Of a DNA stretch of 64,000 bases, positions 1 through 9,027 are shown piece by piece. Within the stretch, counting starts at the first letter, position 1. Each line of letters starts with the position of its first letter. The position numbers and the translations under genes are program-made. Origin of the DNA: Fundicoccus ignavus (GTDB lineage: Bacteria > Bacillota > Bacilli > Lactobacillales > Aerococcaceae); contig NZ_WJQT01000002.1 in assembly GCF_009659375.1 (NCBI RefSeq), forward strand, positions 62,001 through 126,000, written 5' to 3'. The notes beneath the pieces are model-generated. The model saw only the letters and a program-made list of their open reading frames with translations, had not been told where the DNA came from and made no database searches.

Positions 1-891
1 GCCTATCATAGTACGAAAGTTGCAATTGCAGAAATGCAATTAGCAGGAATTACTACTTTCTATGATATGTATTATTTCAAAGAGTCGGTAGCTCAAGCGA
101 CAGCAGAGATGAACTCCCGTGCGATATTAGCTGAGACAGTATTGGAAGATGGTTGTGATAGTGATGAGAAATTTAGCGGCTTAAAGATAGCGGAAGAATT
201 TATAAAGAAATGGTCTCATCATTCACTGATTACGCAGGCGATTGCGCCACATACTCCTGACACAAAGTCGACTGAATCATTAAAAGAAGCGGTTAATTTA
301 TCGACTCAATATGGCGTTCCACTATCAATACATTTAAGTGAAATGATGTTTGAAATTGAGAAATATGCTCAAGAATATCAACAAACACCGGTTGAATACT
401 TAGAAGCAATTGATTTTCTAAGTAATAAATTATTAGCAGCATATTTGATTTTTGTCAAAGACGAAGATTTAGATATTCTGGCCAAGTATAATGTTTCTGT
501 TGCACATTGTATAGGCGCCAATACTAAATCAGCGAAAGGTGTAGCACCTTTGCAACAAATGATGGACAAAGGATTGAAGGTTGGTTTAGGAACAGATGGT
601 CCAAGTAGTGGGAATACATTAGACTTATTTACACAAATGAAATTACTGGCCAATTTCCATAAAACCTATACACATAATCGATCGGCTTTTCCTTCTCGTG
701 AAATCGTCCGTTTAGCAACATTTGGAGGAGCTGAAGCTCTTGGTATGGAAAAGCTAGTTGGATCTCTAGAAATAGGTAAAAAAGCTGATATTACGTTGAT
801 TAAGACTGATTCGATTAATATGTTTCCAATTCACGATCCGTATGCAGCAATTGTTTATTCAGCGAATGCCGCAAATGTTTGTGAGGTTTAG
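1..891 (+). CDS. Amidohydrolase (MTA/SAH deaminase-like), 5' cut by window edge, early stop
   Basis: The reading frame is open from base 1, so the true start lies outside the window. The part present is the C-terminal two thirds of a metal-dependent amidohydrolase of the S-adenosylhomocysteine/5-methylthioadenosine deaminase (chlorohydrolase) group. Visible family landmarks are SIHLSE (metal or substrate His and Glu), VAHCIGAN (metal His) and LGTDGPSSGNTLDLF (catalytic Asp region), then the usual LGSLEIGKKADITLI strand of the composite beta domain. The N-terminal HxH pair is not in view. The frame ends at a TAG at 889-891, but the same frame continues with family-like sequence to 1023, so the protein lacks its last ~44 residues. 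The substrate cannot be told from sequence; deamination of an adenosine- or guanine-type compound is inferred from the family. Confidence 0.8.
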   Translation, partial: AYHSTKVAIAEMQLAGITTFYDMYYFKESVAQATAEMNSRAILAETVLEDGCDSDEKFSGLKIAEEFIKKWSHHSLITQAIAPHTPDTKSTESLKEAVNLSTQYGVPLSIHLSEMMFEIEKYAQEYQQTPVEYLEAIDFLSNKLLAAYLIFVKDEDLDILAKYNVSVAHCIGANTKSAKGVAPLQQMMDKGLKVGLGTDGPSSGNTLDLFTQMKLLANFHKTYTHNRSAFPSREIVRLATFGGAEALGMEKLVGSLEIGKKADITLIKTDSINMFPIHDPYAAIVYSANAANVCEV

Positions 892-1023
892 ATTGATGAC
901 AAACATATCGTTAGTCAAAAGCGCCTTAATAATCACTATGAAGTGACACTTACGAAAAACCTCTCTGAAGCAATGACACTTTTCAAACAAAAAGCAGAAA
1001 ACATCTTACAGAATATGGATTGA
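892..1023 (+). pseudogene. C-terminal tail of the amidohydrolase, cut off by an in-frame TAG
   Basis: Directly after the TAG at 889-891 the same frame stays open for 43 codons up to TGA at 1021-1023. It begins IDDKHIV, which matches the position and style of the beta-strand (V.VDGK.VV) that normally ends amidohydrolases of this family, followed by a charged helix (KNLSEAMTLFKQKAENI). This reads as the original C-terminus, detached by one nonsense mutation. Confidence 0.6.
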
Positions 1024-1745
1024 AATGAAGAGGCATGACAAAAATCTATGGAAGTTAATGCTAAGTTTAAATAACATTTAACAATTTCTCCAATAAAAAG
1101 GTGGGAAAATGTAGATAGAATCAGACATCTTATTCTAATCAAATATGAGCAATTCTTGTTGGAGAGGCATGAACCTAAAAAGGATGACTAGCAAACAGAA
1201 TAGTTTGATTCAGAAAATCATGCAGTTGGATAAAAATAAAATCCAAGGACCACATGTGAAGACCAAAAGCCTAGGATAGGTGATGCAGATTCAATAGTAG
1301 TTGCCTATTTTGATTTGAACGGAGATAATTTAGAGCAATCAACTGAATCGATTGTCGAAAAAGATAGTAATGAAACAGTCTTATAAATTATTAAAATTCT
1401 ATAACTGATGCAATATTCAGCTAGTAAACTATTATCAGCTGTATGGTTATATAGCTTTAGAGACAGATGATATTATCTCCTAAGAATTTGTGAAAATCAT
1501 TTAACTGCTAAGTTAGAATTCTCAGAGGTAACTAGTTTGTTAATCGACAGCGTAATATGTACGTGCACTTATAAACTTGTTAGCGATATAAAACTTAGGA
1601 ACACGAGCCAAATCGAAATGGGATATCAGACAATTTGTACTACTTTTTTTGCTTTATTAAGAATATTATTGTTATCCACTTGTGAAAATGAGATCAAAGA
1701 GATAAAATAATAGTTGAAATTTAAAGTAATGAAAGAGGTAAAAAA
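1024..1745. other. Geneless, decayed stretch
   Basis: About 720 bases without an open frame of useful length on either strand. Short peptide-like stretches remain, for example bases ~1279-1386, which read DADSIVVAYFDLNGDN and stop at TAA; this is vaguely reminiscent of the first strand and phosphate loop of a flavodoxin. No start, RBS or continuous domain supports a gene. The stretch is best read as eroded coding sequence. An A-rich leader with AAAGAGG (~1732-1738) just before 1746 serves the next gene. Confidence 0.45.
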
Positions 1746-2666
1746 ATGATTGAGTTGATTGCAACAGCTGAATCACTAACCCAAGGTATAGAGTTGCTCA
1801 AAAGTGGAGTAGATCGGGTAGTGGTGGGTGAAGAAGTATTTGGATTACGTGTTCCAGGCTATTTGTCTTTTGAAGAGATATTAGAATTGACGAATTTAGC
1901 GCACCGTTTAGAAAAGAAAATTATTGTAGCCGCAAATGCCATTTTACATAATGATAAAATTGACAAGGCGCGTCCTTTTTTAAGAAAACTTAAAGAAATC
2001 GGAGTAGACCAACTTTTAGTTGGTGACACCGGACTTATTCAAATCATGAAGGAAACGGAATATTATATTCCTTATATTTACGATGCTTCAGTCTTGGTAA
2101 CGAGTCATGGCCAAATAAATTTTTGGAAAAATTATGGTGCTATTGAAGCAATGGTAGCTAGGGAAGTGCCTTATGTTGAGTTAGAAAAATTAGCACCAGA
2201 AGTACAAATTCCGATTATTGTTCAAGTTTATGGCGCGCAATGTATTCATCAAAGTAAACGTAATCTTCTTGATAATTACTTTAGATATATTGAAAAAGAG
2301 CCGATAGATTTCTCGAAACGTCATTTGTTTTTGTCAGAGCCTACAAAGAAACAGACACATTACTCGATTTATCAAGATAGTCATGGAACGCATGTCTTTG
2401 CAAATAATGACATTAATTTAATTAAACACTTAGATATGCTTTTCAATATAAAAGCTAATATTTGGTATCTTGATGGAATTTACACGCCAGGGAATAACTA
2501 TGTAGAAATCGTTAAACAATATTTGAATGCTCGCGAGTTATTAGAAAATTATGAGTGGTCTGAGCATAAAGTTGAGCATCTATCTAATAGAATTAATGAA
2601 CTACACCCTGTTAACAGGGAATTAGCTACGAATTTCTTCTTATATTCAGCGGAAAAAGTAAAGTAA
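1746..2666 (+). CDS. trhP1: U32 peptidase-family tRNA hydroxylation protein P1 (YrrN-like)
   Basis: 306 residues, close to the length of B. subtilis YrrN. The N-terminus (MIELIATAESLTQGIELLKSGVDRVVVG) is the shortened U32 barrel start, paralogous to the ELLAPAGTLEKL start of the next gene. A Cys appears in VYGAQCIHQSK around residue 160. In B. subtilis the YrrN/YrrO pair (TrhP1/TrhP2) is needed for prephenate-dependent, oxygen-independent hydroxylation of U34 to 5-hydroxyuridine in tRNA; proteolysis has not been shown for this branch. AGAGG sits 8 bases before the ATG. The stop overlaps the upstream candidate start of trhP2 (TAATG), so the two are translationally coupled. Note that pheA and tyrA, the prephenate-using genes, are in the same window. 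Confidence 0.85.
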   Translation: MIELIATAESLTQGIELLKSGVDRVVVGEEVFGLRVPGYLSFEEILELTNLAHRLEKKIIVAANAILHNDKIDKARPFLRKLKEIGVDQLLVGDTGLIQIMKETEYYIPYIYDASVLVTSHGQINFWKNYGAIEAMVAREVPYVELEKLAPEVQIPIIVQVYGAQCIHQSKRNLLDNYFRYIEKEPIDFSKRHLFLSEPTKKQTHYSIYQDSHGTHVFANNDINLIKHLDMLFNIKANIWYLDGIYTPGNNYVEIVKQYLNARELLENYEWSEHKVEHLSNRINELHPVNRELATNFFLYSAEKVK

Positions 2667-2683
2667 TGAAAGGAAATAATCTG

Positions 2684-3949
2684 ATGTTAAAACAATTAAA
2701 AAAACCTGAATTATTGGCCCCAGCAGGTACTCTTGAAAAATTGAAAACAGCCATTCATTATGGGGCTGATGCGGTATATATTGGTGGCGATGCCTATGGT
2801 TTAAGAAGTAGGGCAGGGAATTTCTCGTTTGAGGAGATGGCTGAAGGAGTGGCTTTTGCACATGAAAGAGGTGCAAAAGTATATGTTGCAGCTAATATGG
2901 TTACGCATGAAGAAGATCAAATAGGTGCAGGTGAATTTTTCAGAACTATTCGTGACATAGGTATTGATGCAATCATTGTCTCTGACCCTACGCTAATGCA
3001 AATTGCTGCACTGGATGCACCAGGATTAGAAATACATCTATCAACTCAGCAGTCTGCAGTAAACTATGAGACGCTAAATTTTTGGCAAGAGGTTGGTTTA
3101 ACACGTTGTGTATTGGGACGTGAAGTATCAATGGAAGAAGTTGCGGAGATCAGAAAGAAAACAACTGTAGAAATTGAAGCTTTTATTCATGGTGCGATGT
3201 GTATTTCTTACTCTGGACGTTGTACACTTTCCAATCATATGGCCTTTCGAGATGCTAATCGAGGGGGGTGTTGCCAATCATGTCGTTGGAAATATGGCTT
3301 ATTTGAGATGACAGAGTTTGGAAATAAAACGATGGTTGGGGCAGGTGAAGAGGGGATTAATGAACCTTTCTCTATGAGTGCAGTCGACTTATCTATGATT
3401 GAACATATACCTGATATTATAGAAAATGGCATTGATTCTTTAAAAATTGAAGGACGTATGAAATCAATCCACTATGTGTCGACAGTATGTAACGTTTATC
3501 GTCAAGCCATTGATAGTTACTTAGCTGACCCTGAATCTTATGAATTAAAAGATGAGTGGTTAGACGAATTATGGAAGGTAGCACAAAGAGAATTAGCGAC
3601 AGGCTTTTTTTATGGAGCACCAACTGATAAGGAACAATTATTTGGACCGCGTAGACGAATGCCGAAATATTCATTTGTTGGAGAGGTAATGGCATATAAC
3701 CCAGATACTCAAATTGCAACAGTTCGTCAAAGAAACAAGTTTAAAGTGGGCGATACAATTGAATTTTATGGACCAGGTATGCGTCATCATGAAGAGAAAT
3801 TAGAAGCTTTGTGGAATGAGGAGGGTGTGTCTATCGAAGTTGCTCCGCATGCAATGCAAATTATAACTATGGAAGTCTCACAAGCGGTACAAATAGGTGA
3901 CATGATTCGTAAATCATTATTAAGTGTACCTAGAAAAGTTAAAATATAG
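2684..3949 (+). CDS. trhP2: U32 peptidase-family tRNA hydroxylation protein P2 (YrrO-like)
   Basis: 421 residues from the preferred start. An ATG at 2666 overlaps the trhP1 stop, but AAAGGA at 2669-2674 has ideal spacing to the ATG at 2684, which begins MLKQLKKPELLAPAGTLEKL as family members do. U32 signature elements are visible: ELLAPAG near the start, EAFIHGAMCISYSGRC around residues 165-180, the Cys pair region GGCCQSCRW around 194-202 and IEGRMKS at ~254-260, followed by a C-terminal beta-barrel-like domain (PKYSFVGEV onward). The Cys group resembles the ligands proposed for an iron-sulfur cluster in TrhP. It acts with TrhP1 to make 5-hydroxyuridine at the tRNA wobble position; this is assigned by family. 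Confidence 0.88.
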   Translation: MLKQLKKPELLAPAGTLEKLKTAIHYGADAVYIGGDAYGLRSRAGNFSFEEMAEGVAFAHERGAKVYVAANMVTHEEDQIGAGEFFRTIRDIGIDAIIVSDPTLMQIAALDAPGLEIHLSTQQSAVNYETLNFWQEVGLTRCVLGREVSMEEVAEIRKKTTVEIEAFIHGAMCISYSGRCTLSNHMAFRDANRGGCCQSCRWKYGLFEMTEFGNKTMVGAGEEGINEPFSMSAVDLSMIEHIPDIIENGIDSLKIEGRMKSIHYVSTVCNVYRQAIDSYLADPESYELKDEWLDELWKVAQRELATGFFYGAPTDKEQLFGPRRRMPKYSFVGEVMAYNPDTQIATVRQRNKFKVGDTIEFYGPGMRHHEEKLEALWNEEGVSIEVAPHAMQIITMEVSQAVQIGDMIRKSLLSVPRKVKI

Positions 3950-3959
3950 TAAGTGCAAA

Positions 3960-4170
3960 ATGGGCTATGTGCGAAAGATAATGGTCAATCCATCTTGGAA
4001 GTATTTCAAAGCCAAACAACGTATGCATTTCTCTAACACAGAATGTCAAGCCATGTATCAGCACATAAAAATAGATGGTGAAACATAAGAGGCAAAGAAA
4101 AAGTCAGTCAGGAGATTAGTATCGTTTTAATGGCATGAAACCTCCATAAGCTATCACTGAAGCTCAAAAA
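3960..4170 (+). pseudogene. Transposase C-terminal remnant (IS1182-like DDE family)
   Basis: From 3960 the frame reads NPSWKYFKAKQRMHFSNTEC and then AMYQHIKIDGE before a TAA at 4086-4088. This matches the C-terminal motif of IS1182-type DDE transposases (N..W..FK...R..L.S..G..IY..RKIDVE.VFGQIK). After the stop, in a shifted frame around 4120-4150, RFNGMKPP resembles the following RRF..RG block. No upstream catalytic part, no start and no terminal repeats are left. It is a dead scrap marking an old insertion between trhP2 and the PBP gene. The family name rests on motif memory, not on a search. Confidence 0.5.
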
Positions 4171-4188
4171 AATAAACTAACTAATGAA

Positions 4189-4247
4189 AAACAAAAGATC
4201 TAGCGATTAAGAAGATGTGATTGCCTTCTATCGTTAGATCTTTTGTT
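4189..4247. terminator. Long hairpin after trhP2 / transposase scrap
   Basis: AACAAAAGATCTAGCGAT and ATCGTTAGATCTTTTGTT form an 18-bp near-perfect stem around a ~23-base loop. The right arm contains TTTTGTT. Likely transcription terminator for the trhP operon. Confidence 0.6.
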
Positions 4248-4260
4248 CTATATCATCTTA

Positions 4261-4290
4261 TAAAAGGGACTTATGACACAGTCCCTTTTT
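4261..4290. terminator. Bidirectional terminator between trhP operon and PBP gene
   Basis: AAAAGGGACT and AGTCCCTTTTT pair around a short loop (TATGACAC). There is a T5 run on the plus strand and a T4 run (TTTTA) on the minus strand, 6 bases beyond the PBP stop codon. It fits as the minus-strand terminator of the PBP gene and a second stop for plus-strand transcripts. Confidence 0.7.
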
Positions 4291-4295
4291 AATAA

Positions 4296-7200
4296 TTATG
4301 CAGCAGGCGGAGTATCTTCAGTAGTTGATTCGTCAGAATTTTCCTCAGATGTTTCATCGCTTGAACTTTCTTCTGATTCACTTGAACTAGAAGAACTTTC
4401 TTGCTGTTGTTGCTGTTGTTGCTGTTGTTGCTGAATTGCTTGAACAATGCCAGCCCAGAACGTTTGATGGTCTGAATCAGTTGCATTAAACATAAAGTTA
4501 TAACTTAATGCAGGTGCAGGATTGGATGTTTTAAATAAATCCTCATAAGTTGGTGAGGTGATTTGATAAGTTCGGTTATTAACCTGAACACTACCTGGCA
4601 ATGTACCTGTGGACTGTAAAACAGTTTGAGCTTGTACAGTTTCAGGTTGCGTGAAGGTTTGATCGATACCGAACATTTCAGGTCGTAAAGCATATAAGTC
4701 ATTTACGATATTTCCCCAATAAGTTTGGCTTCGAACTGCTTCACGGTCAAAACCATCATTTAAGTCAAAAACATATTCTGCGTATTGACTATCGTAGCCA
4801 ATCCAAGAGCCAACTGTAATGCTTGGTGTTGACCCCATAAACCAAATATCTTTGGAATTTTCACTAATACCTGATTTTGAAATCCAGTCACCACCAAAGT
4901 TAAGTGTAGCTGCTGCTGTTTGACCAGAACCACCATTCATTGTATCTCTTAACATATCGATCATTAAGTAGTTACTGTCCTGTGAGAAAACCTCAACCGG
5001 TGCTTCATCTTGTTGGAAAACGACATTTCCAAATACATCTTCAATTCGTTCAATATAATAACCATCAACATATTGACCATTATTAGCAAAAGTAGAGAAT
5101 GCTCTTGTTTGTTCAAATACTGTTGGACCTGTCAGGACACCACCTAACGAGAAAGGTAAGTTCTGTGTATCAGATTCTGTATAGGAATCAACGGTATTAA
5201 AGCCCATTTTCTCTAAATAATCAATGATTGGCACTTTACGATTTAAAAGTTGTTCGTAAATTCTAACTGTCGGAATATTATCAGACTTCATTAATGCAGT
5301 TCGAGCTGAATAGAATGTACCACTGACAACACCACCATAGTTAGTAGGTGCATATTCATTTCCGTTACTTAAAGTGTAAACGTAAGCTGTATCTGGGATG
5401 ATTGTCGATGGGTTGATTAAATTCTCTTGGATAGCAGGACCATATACAGCCAGAGGCTTAATGGTTGAACCAGGTTGACGTCTCATATTAAATGCATGGT
5501 CAATTTGATTATTCTCGAAATCTGTACCTGATACAAAACCAAGTACTTTACCAGTCGCATTCTCAATTACAACAATTCCTGTTTGAACATCCTCTATGTA
5601 ATAAGTTTCTGCGCCTGTTTCTGGATTAACAAATACTCCGTCGTAAGTAGCCCCTAAATTAGAATTATGGGTAATAGCTGAAACTTGTAATTGATCATAG
5701 ATTTCTTTATCAATAGTTGTATATACTTTGTAACCGCCAGTTCTTAATTGTTCTTCAGCTTCAAAGTAATACTCATTGTACCAATCGACATCTTCATAAA
5801 CTTTCTTCCAGTCGAAGCTATCCTCTTGAATGTTTAATAACATTAATTGTTCGATAGCTCCGCCCATCATAGCGTTATATAAATAGGATTGTCTTTGTTC
5901 ATCACGAGTTTCTTGTGGCATGAAATCTTGAGTAATATCATAAGCAATGGCTGCTTCATATTCATCTTTATTTATCTTTTCTTCACGGTACATTCTATAC
6001 AATACTTCTTTCATACGCTCAATACCAGGTTCGAAATCTTCAACAAAATTCCCTGTCTGATCGTAAGGTGTGTAAGTGTATGGATCTTGTGGCAAACCTA
6101 CTAAGAAGGCAGCTTGTGGTAATGAAACTTCACTAGGTTCAACCCCGAAAATTCCTTCGGCAGCTTTCATAATACCTGCTACATTATCCCCATTATTGTT
6201 TCGACCGAAAGGTGAAACGTTAAGATAAGCCGTAATAATTTGATCTTTGGTGAAATAATTTTCTAAGCGTAGAGCTAATAGAATTTCATTTGCTTTCCGG
6301 AAAAAAGTGACATCAGGACTTAACAATTGTTGCTTCACTAGCTGTTGAGTCAATGTAGAACCACCAGTACCATCACTAGTCAGAATTGTTTCGATTACAG
6401 CACGGAAAATTGCCTTAGGCATGACACCCGGATGATTATAAAAATCTTCATCTTCAGTTGCAACTAAGCCATCTATGATATAATTCGAAATTTCATCAAT
6501 ATTCGTAATAGTTCTGACAACATCTGCTCTTACGTTTGCAATGGGTTCACCACTCGCATAATAAAGCGTACTTTGTTGTTCTAAACGATTAATAGCAGAG
6601 GCCATATCTTCCTGGCTTGGTGGTTCTGTTTTAGACACTAAGTTTGCAAAGTAACCAAATCCAGCACCAGCTGCCATTGCACCACCAAGGACACCAATAA
6701 GAACAAGATATAGTATAAGGCGCTTCACGACGTTAAACGTTATATTGATACCAAAGAATACTTTTTCTTTTTTAGAGAAAGAGTCTAGAGAATAGATTTC
6801 TTTTTTTGTTTCTTTGTTTTTACGTTTATAAACAGGAATCACTTGTGGAACTGTACTTGACTTTGTTTCATCATTTAATTTAGTTACCGCTGATTCAACA
6901 TCTACAGGTTCATGAATAACAGTGAAATGAGCATTTTCATTATCAGTTGCCATTACTTGAACTTCGCTTAATTCAATTGTCTCGCCTAAATCTGGTTTAG
7001 ATTGATCAATTTCTTCAATAGTTGAATTCAAATTACTGATTTCGTGATCAGAATTTAAAGAAGCATCAATGAGTGTTTCCGCGTCAGCTTCAGTACCAGT
7101 AGGATTAATATTTAAACTTAAATCTTGAATGTTTTCATCTTCTGACGGAATATCCTCTGAAATTTCTTCATCGGGTTCAATCTGAACAGTTTCAACTAAA

Positions 7201-8993
7201 CGATCTTCTTCTTGTGTTTCAACAAGGGAATTAACTGGTATATCTTCTACTAGTTTTTCGACCTTATTAATTTCATCAAGTTGTTCACCTGAAGAACTTG
7301 ATTCAAATAGAGAAGGGGAAGTATCAAGAATAATTTCGTTCAAACGATTTTCATTTTCATGAATGTTATTTGGAACGGTGTGTTCAACTGAGCTATCGTC
7401 ATCCATCTGAGCATTATCTTGAATTGTGTCCTCAAAAATCGGGTCATTTATATCTTCAATAATGGTGTTATCAATATTGTCATCAACCTGAATATCATCA
7501 GTCTCTGTATGAATGTCTGCTTCAATATTAGCGTCAGAATCTAAAGTATCTGTAAAAGAAATTTTATCGTTCGCTTGATAATTTTCAATATCTGAATCAG
7601 ATTGAGTAGTTTTTTTACGATTAAAATCTTTTAACCAATCCGAATAACTTTGCTTATATGATTGCTCGACTTCTTCAGAACTTGTCATTTGTTCAAGTTC
7701 TTGCACACGCAAACGACGACGTCTTTCACGTTCTCTACGTATCTCTTCGGGAGAAGGTAAGTCACTTGAATATTGACGACTACGGCGAATTCTATCAGAC
7801 TGAGAGTCTGTATTAAACATAAATTGATTTTCATGAATAGAATTATGATCAGCGATTTCGTCATTAACAGATAAAGGATTGATGGATTTGCTTAACGGAA
7901 CATCAGGCGCAGTCTCTAATAAATCTGTGTCGTTATTTTGAGATGAAGCACCTTTAGGTGATTCATCAAAGGATATCGGCTCACTCATTTCAGCTGTAAA
8001 CGCCTTTTGAATAGGCATCTGCTCATCAAAAGAAGTCGATTTGCGATTAAATGGATTTATTTTTTGATACCACTTAGAGTTAATTTCATCATTAGACTCT
8101 TTCGAGTTTATCTGAACTTCGACATCACTTGCTCCTGATTCTGGTGTCGTTTGAGGTTGCTCTTCTTTTTCTACAAAAGTAGGGGAGAGTAATTCGTCCG
8201 ACACAGGAGTAACAGTATTTGTTTCCACTTCAGTAAGCTCTGATATAAAGTCTGATTGAACTGAGCTAGGTGTTGTAAATATATTTTTTAATGCATTAAC
8301 ACCTGTTAAATCATCTGAAACTAAATTAGGATCAATTTCTTTAGAAGAAAGTTCAGACTTATCTTTACTCCAAGGTTGAGTACGTATGCTTTCTCTCTGA
8401 TTCGTATCTAGAACATCGTTTTTCGTTGAATTTTCAAAAGAATGTGTCAGATAATCACGCTTATCAACGGGTGTTGATGAGCGATCAAGCTTAGTCGACT
8501 TAATCTTCTCAATCTGTTCAGCATCTTGATAAACGCCAGCTTTCTGATTGAATTTCTTTGTCGCATCTGATTTGTAAGGATTAGCGACAGGCGCTTCAAA
8601 ATTATCAAAATCAGCAAAAAGCGAGCGAACACGTCGAATTGAGCGGTCTAACATGAGTGAAGATTTGGCTGCTTCACCTTGAATGGCTTCTTCAGAATTT
8701 TCTTCAAGATCATCCAGTTCTGTTTGACGACTAATTTTTGCTAACTCTTCTTGTTCTCGCTTAGCACGTTCAAAATTTGCTTCTTGTTCTTCTTTAAACT
8801 TATCGTAGAAACCCTCCCATTTAGAAGGACTCTCACTAATATCTTTATCTTGTTGATTGCTTGTTGCTTTTGGCGATGAATGACTATCGTCATTATTACC
8901 AACGGGCAAATCAAAAGAAACATCGTAAAAAGAATCGTCTTGCTTGTCTGGGTATTGCTTATCTTTATCATTAGAAGAATATTTTTTAGTCAT
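4296..8993 (-). CDS. pbp1A: Class A penicillin-binding protein with giant acidic cytoplasmic extension
   Basis: 1565 residues, about twice the usual class A PBP. Residues 1 to ~755 are hydrophilic, acidic and low in complexity, with basic patches (SIRRVRS ~116, RIRRSR ~400, RRERERRRRLR ~415). One membrane helix follows (~757-785, LILYLVLIGVLGG). The extracellular glycosyltransferase 51 domain carries EDEDFYNHPG (~850) and GGSTLTQQLVKQ. The transpeptidase has SxxK in QPGSTIKPL (~1176), SxN as SDN (~1236) and KSG in place of KTG (~1374). The C-terminus is Q11 followed by Ser/Glu/Asp-rich tail. It polymerises and cross-links peptidoglycan at the membrane. The start has a perfect AAAGGAGGTGA. Domain assignment is certain; the role of the extension is unknown, though class A PBPs of Firmicutes bind GpsB through cytoplasmic Arg-rich motifs. 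Confidence 0.95.
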   Translation of the reverse strand: MTKKYSSNDKDKQYPDKQDDSFYDVSFDLPVGNNDDSHSSPKATSNQQDKDISESPSKWEGFYDKFKEEQEANFERAKREQEELAKISRQTELDDLEENSEEAIQGEAAKSSLMLDRSIRRVRSLFADFDNFEAPVANPYKSDATKKFNQKAGVYQDAEQIEKIKSTKLDRSSTPVDKRDYLTHSFENSTKNDVLDTNQRESIRTQPWSKDKSELSSKEIDPNLVSDDLTGVNALKNIFTTPSSVQSDFISELTEVETNTVTPVSDELLSPTFVEKEEQPQTTPESGASDVEVQINSKESNDEINSKWYQKINPFNRKSTSFDEQMPIQKAFTAEMSEPISFDESPKGASSQNNDTDLLETAPDVPLSKSINPLSVNDEIADHNSIHENQFMFNTDSQSDRIRRSRQYSSDLPSPEEIRRERERRRRLRVQELEQMTSSEEVEQSYKQSYSDWLKDFNRKKTTQSDSDIENYQANDKISFTDTLDSDANIEADIHTETDDIQVDDNIDNTIIEDINDPIFEDTIQDNAQMDDDSSVEHTVPNNIHENENRLNEIILDTSPSLFESSSSGEQLDEINKVEKLVEDIPVNSLVETQEEDRLVETVQIEPDEEISEDIPSEDENIQDLSLNINPTGTEADAETLIDASLNSDHEISNLNSTIEEIDQSKPDLGETIELSEVQVMATDNENAHFTVIHEPVDVESAVTKLNDETKSSTVPQVIPVYKRKNKETKKEIYSLDSFSKKEKVFFGINITFNVVKRLILYLVLIGVLGGAMAAGAGFGYFANLVSKTEPPSQEDMASAINRLEQQSTLYYASGEPIANVRADVVRTITNIDEISNYIIDGLVATEDEDFYNHPGVMPKAIFRAVIETILTSDGTGGSTLTQQLVKQQLLSPDVTFFRKANEILLALRLENYFTKDQIITAYLNVSPFGRNNNGDNVAGIMKAAEGIFGVEPSEVSLPQAAFLVGLPQDPYTYTPYDQTGNFVEDFEPGIERMKEVLYRMYREEKINKDEYEAAIAYDITQDFMPQETRDEQRQSYLYNAMMGGAIEQLMLLNIQEDSFDWKKVYEDVDWYNEYYFEAEEQLRTGGYKVYTTIDKEIYDQLQVSAITHNSNLGATYDGVFVNPETGAETYYIEDVQTGIVVIENATGKVLGFVSGTDFENNQIDHAFNMRRQPGSTIKPLAVYGPAIQENLINPSTIIPDTAYVYTLSNGNEYAPTNYGGVVSGTFYSARTALMKSDNIPTVRIYEQLLNRKVPIIDYLEKMGFNTVDSYTESDTQNLPFSLGGVLTGPTVFEQTRAFSTFANNGQYVDGYYIERIEDVFGNVVFQQDEAPVEVFSQDSNYLMIDMLRDTMNGGSGQTAAATLNFGGDWISKSGISENSKDIWFMGSTPSITVGSWIGYDSQYAEYVFDLNDGFDREAVRSQTYWGNIVNDLYALRPEMFGIDQTFTQPETVQAQTVLQSTGTLPGSVQVNNRTYQITSPTYEDLFKTSNPAPALSYNFMFNATDSDHQTFWAGIVQAIQQQQQQQQQQQESSSSSSESEESSSDETSEENSDESTTEDTPPAA
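4401..4433. repeat. 9-bp tandem repeat coding the poly-Gln tail of the PBP
   Basis: TTGCTGTTG is repeated 3.7 times on the plus strand (CAA CAA CAG codons on the gene strand), giving Q11 at the C-terminus of the PBP. Copy number changes would keep the frame. Confidence 0.8.
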
Positions 8994-9027
8994 TCATTCA
9001 CCTCCTTTGACTTAATAATAGGGTAGA

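Noticed and set aside
936-1142. Minus-strand 68-residue frame over the amidohydrolase tail
   Set aside because: It overlaps family-like plus-strand sequence, has no SD and no recognisable motif.
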